Positions 60,242 through 64,000 of a stretch of 64,000 bases of DNA are shown here, piece by piece. A program made the translations under genes and the position numbers. How positions within the stretch are numbered: the first letter of the stretch is position 1; each line of letters starts with the position of its first letter. Under the pieces are notes generated by a model that was given only the letters and a program-made list of their open reading frames with translations, was not told the origin of the DNA and did not search any database. Origin of the DNA: Carposina sasakii (lineage: Eukaryota > Arthropoda > Insecta > Lepidoptera > Carposinidae); NCBI GenBank assembly GCA_014607495.2, contig CP053161.1, forward strand, positions 2,790,001 to 2,854,000, in the 5' to 3' direction.

Positions 60242-60540
60242 GACTGGTCACTCTAATCGTTCATTCCATCGAGTCCTTTAGATACTTATCGAATTCTGTT
60301 TGGAGAATCGCTATTATTTTCTTTGGCCTAGTTTGAGAAGTGGATACTTTGTCACCTTCATGTTCTAGAAAACACTTGAGAACATCGCAAACCGAAACGA
60401 AAAAGCTCTCTGCAGTAAACAATACTGTGTGAGTACTTAGGTAGGTTTAATATGGATAATTCCTGCCCTGGGGCCCTGCTCTTCCTGCAATGGGATACAT
60501 TATTTACGGGGTTGGCGCAATATGGTATCTTTGGAACCTT

Positions 60541-60705
60541 ACATACATACATACATATACATAATAATCACGCCTCTTTCCCGGAGGGGTAGGCAGAGAT
60601 CACGGATCTCCATTTGCTACGAACCTAACACACCTCTTTCGCTTTATCTACTTTCATGATATTCTTCATGCACGCCGTTTAGGGTACTCTTGACCTGACC
60701 TTCTT
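60541..60705 (-). pseudogene. LINE 3' UTR fragment, second copy
   Basis: Repeats the tail of the 59-kb LINE ('gcctctttcccggaggggta', 'cacggatctccatttgctac') with its TACATA repeat. Truncated after about 165 bp. Confidence 0.75.
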
Positions 60706-62879
60706 ACATTGTCAAAGATTTGGCATTTGGTTACTAAAAAAAGTGTAAAGTGATCGTGGTTCAATGAAAGGAAATTGTAGTAAAATTAAGATGATTAGAT
60801 GGCAATGGAATGTATCCTCCCAATATTCCGCACAAAAAATCTGACTGATGTGGGAATGGAAACTAGATATCGAAAATAATATAAGAGTATGGATGTAATT
60901 TTTTATTTAGTAGTTACGATATTTTCGCTGTTATTTTTTAGTTGTTAAAATTTTAAGTGTTAAAATAGAAATAAATGTGATCAATGGAAATAAAATTGTT
61001 GTAATAAAATTAACAATGTTGATGTGTATTTTTTCAGCAAATAAGGATTTGTCATGTTATGTCACCTTAATGAGTACCTATTACCTACTTCTTATTTACT
61101 TTTAGGTACAAAATGGGTTGAATGCATACAAATTAGTTTTATTTTAATACAGACGCTTTAACAAAAGGTAAGTAGTATTCTGCCGTACCCCGAAAGTAAC
61201 ATAAATAGCTAGGTATATAATACACATGGCTATATTCGCAAGATTACACAAGCAAAGTCAAAATGTTACTCCAATGACACTAAAATAAACCTACTACGTA
61301 CCTACTCGTATATAATCATGCATGATAAACTTAGGTGGGCTGGCAGTTACTTCCCAAGTATGGTATTTAGGTATCCTAGGCAAAATATATCGTATGAAAT
61401 ATATAAAATTCATTCAGAATACCCAGAGGGAAGTAAAATACCTCAATCGAAATAAATCCTCTTTAGACGTTATGCATGAGCAGCAGATCTTTTCAATGCG
61501 GTAAATTTAGGTTCAACGTATGAAGCTGGAATATAAAATAGAATGAAATATTATCGTATTATGTACATAAAAAAGATACCTTCTTAATTTTATATTTAAG
61601 TCATAAGAACTTTAAATGAAAAAGGAAGCGTGCTCCATTAATCCCAGCTTAATTTACATGTCTAATCTAATTGAGAACAGCAATAATAATCCTAGTTTAA
61701 GAATTTAAAAATTAACTTTGATTTTTATCCTTCTTATTTTCCAGGTATGGGTTGTTTATGGGAAATACAAGTGCAAAGGTTTAAATATCACTTTTTAGGT
61801 AGGACAATAGACCTACTCGTACGAGTATGAGGAAATATACCTACACTGTCATATTATGACAAATAAGAGTCGATATTAAATTTGCGACCAATTTTCCGTC
61901 TAAGCAATGACCCGAGTGATGCTCAAGCACTTGAGGGTGTTATAAACTCAGTGAACAGTCACCAGTTGTATCGTGTTTATTAACTTAAGTTACTATGTTA
62001 AATCATAAAACTGGAGATGTAGTCATTGTCGACATAAAGAAGGGTTTTACGACATAGATATAAATGGACAGCTCAATAAAAGAGATAACGGTTTGCTCAA
62101 TGATCTTCTGTAGATTTCGCAGTTTGGTACTGGTTTAGCTCAAATATCTTAAAGTCAATTTCAATTAATACCTATACCGGTAAATTCTCAGGGTCTTCAT
62201 AATAAAAGTTTTACATATGGTATACGCCATACTTACAGGGCCTTACTATAAATAGTTTTAAACTAGGAAAAAAACAACACTCAGTATAATTTGACACGTA
62301 TTCTACAGGTATATGCTTCGCTATCGATGTCAAAAGTCGTGTTCAACTGTGTAACTTAACATACTGTTTATTAGTAGCACCGTGACCATAGACACCTGTA
62401 AATGCAATGAGAAGGTTCCACAAGGTACATAAATGTTCAGGTACCAGCCCACTTTGATAATTCCCGTAAAAGATACTCAGAATACGAATTAGTTCGAGTT
62501 AGATGCTGTTTATAAGTGTTCATAATCTGTGGGCTTGCTATAACAATGTTGTTTGTTACTTAGCTACGATCTACTGTAAATACCCCTTATCAAACGTGAA
62601 CAGCCGTTCTTATGGTGGGTATAGCGTCTAAGGACCTATACGAATATTTGTAATAGTGATTGCGTACCGTTTCTCCGGACTAAAGGTCACAATGTAGGTA
62701 GTTTACTTTATAAGTTACTTATACCAGAAAATATAAGGATTCATAACTACTCAGACTCAACTATTTAGAACTTTTCGCGCCAACATTACTTTCACACGGT
62801 GGCAGGTAAGTCTGAAGGGTGTTTTGCCACACATATCTAGTAAAAACAATGAAAAAATTATACAATATTTACCTAACTT
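60706..62879. other. Intergenic, nothing recognised
   Basis: 2.2 kb of AT-rich sequence with short frames only; no supported gene, RNA or repeat. Confidence 0.4.
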
Positions 62880-62991
62880 GTACATTTCAACTATACGCTC
62901 AAAATTGGTCAGAAGTGGCAGCATGTGGTTCTATCGGCCCTTGGTGCTCTGCCTACCCCGTAAGGGATAAAGGCGTGATTATATGTATGTA
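62880..62991 (+). repeat. Short repeat S, copy 5
   Basis: Full-length unit starting 'gtacatttcaactatac'; its TATG tail abuts the Helitron-like element that follows. Confidence 0.8.
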
Positions 62992-62993
62992 CG

Positions 62994-63308
62994 AGTGGAC
63001 GCCCGCGACTCCGTCCGCGTGGACTACAGAAAAAAACAAAATGTCGAAATTATCCGGGATAAAAACATTTTCCCGGGATAAAAAGTAGCCTATATGTTAA
63101 GTGGGACCTGTCACAATATATTCGCGAAAACTGCATCGAAATCGGTTCAGCCGTTTCTGAGATTAGCGTGCACAAACGCACAGACAAACAGACAAAAATT
63201 TCAAAAATCATTGTTTTGGGTACTATTGCGTTGATAAAGGTCTCCTATAATATTTTTTCCCATATATCTACCATCTACAGACTGTTACATTTTTATTATA
63301 TGTATAGA
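62994..63308 (-). mobile_element. Non-autonomous Helitron-like element C, reversed full copy
   Basis: On the - strand it starts TCTATACATATAATAAAAAT and ends cgcggacggagtcgcgggcg, 'tccact'. Close to the copy at 6732-7057 along its whole length. Confidence 0.65.
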
Positions 63309-64000
63309 TGTATGTATTTTCCGATCGCTTATAAATTTTCGTATTACTAACATTAGAATGTCAATGGAATTAATATAAGTAATCAGCCCACTGGTTTATT
63401 TTTTTCAAGTATTTTAAAGCAAGACTGTAAAGTTTGTAGGAAATTACAAACTCTTGAATAAATGAAGTCTGATATTAGAAGCATTAATGCTATGTAACTG
63501 TCGGTATATTTGAGGTGACGTGAAAAGGAAAATTAATTAAGTAGAAGGGTGCCATAATTACAGGAAGAGACTTACACACGGTCGTCGCGCTTAGATTTCT
63601 ATGAATCGAAATTTCTAGTTTCGCCAAAAAAATTGACATGCAAATTTTATTTATTCAATAATATTAAATTTCTATCTAGTAAATAGGTCAAATTACGCTG
63701 CAGCTGCCGGGATTGATCCACAACTCATTCCCACCTCTGCAACTTCTGTGAGCCAGGAACAATAAAAGTGACGGTTGCGAATAGATAAGTGTTTATAAAA
63801 AAAAAAAAGAAAAAGCGGTAATAGAAGCTATTCGGTGAAACGTATAAATGTGTCCCAGGCTGAGTGTAGGTACTGAATAAATCTAGTAAATAATTTATAA
63901 CTAATAGTTACATAAAGGGCGCCAAGTGAAACCCCTCCGGTTTAATGGCACCCTGAACCTAATTGTAATTCTTGTGGAGTGAATGACGATGTATTAGTTG
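63309..64000. other. Intergenic, nothing recognised
   Basis: No supported feature up to the window edge. Confidence 0.4.

Overview
The window looks like nuclear DNA of a moth or butterfly (Lepidoptera). It is AT-rich and intron-rich, TAGGTA/TACCTA-type words are everywhere, and almost every recognisable feature is a transposable element of a kind common in Lepidoptera: RTE-like LINEs, Helitron ends carrying the GACTTCGTCCGCG hairpin, fold-back MITEs with ACAGGGTGT ends, BEL/Pao, a CsRn1-type Ty3/Gypsy element, DIRS and PIF/Harbinger. Family names come from motif recognition by eye; no database search was possible.

One host gene can be assembled. Five exons on the + strand (27827-27863, 48687-48813, 50077-50222, 51138-51279, 56552-56765) join in phase to give a 221-residue secreted protein with a signal peptide and 14 cysteines in the mature part. 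Its first intron is 20.8 kb long and contains a BEL/Pao remnant, a complete Gypsy-type element and a nested PIF/Harbinger element. Intron 3 appears to use a GC-AG splice pair.

Layout. 0-8.4 kb: MITEs, a Helitron with helicase remnants, and a 0.9-kb internally deleted BEL/Pao element with intact LTRs and a 5-bp target duplication. 8.4-10.8 kb: a scrambled RTE-like LINE. 11.23-16.47 kb: a structurally complete DIRS-type tyrosine-recombinase retrotransposon on the - strand, with gag, RT/RNase H/methyltransferase-like ORF, recombinase, inverted terminal repeats and an internal complementary region. Its gag appears to be split by a 364-nt in-phase intron. 16.8-27.4 kb: MITEs and LINE debris. 27.8-56.8 kb: the host gene and its element-filled introns, including the Gypsy element at 38.38-45.86 kb. 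56.8-64 kb: LINE fragments, a GC-rich MITE and Helitron-like sequences.

The most noteworthy observations are the DIRS element and its gag intron, the newly assembled 14-cysteine secreted gene with its GC-AG intron, a tandem duplication across the Gypsy primer-binding site, a 3' tail shared by a short repeat family and a LINE, and the repeated side-by-side placement of two MITE families.
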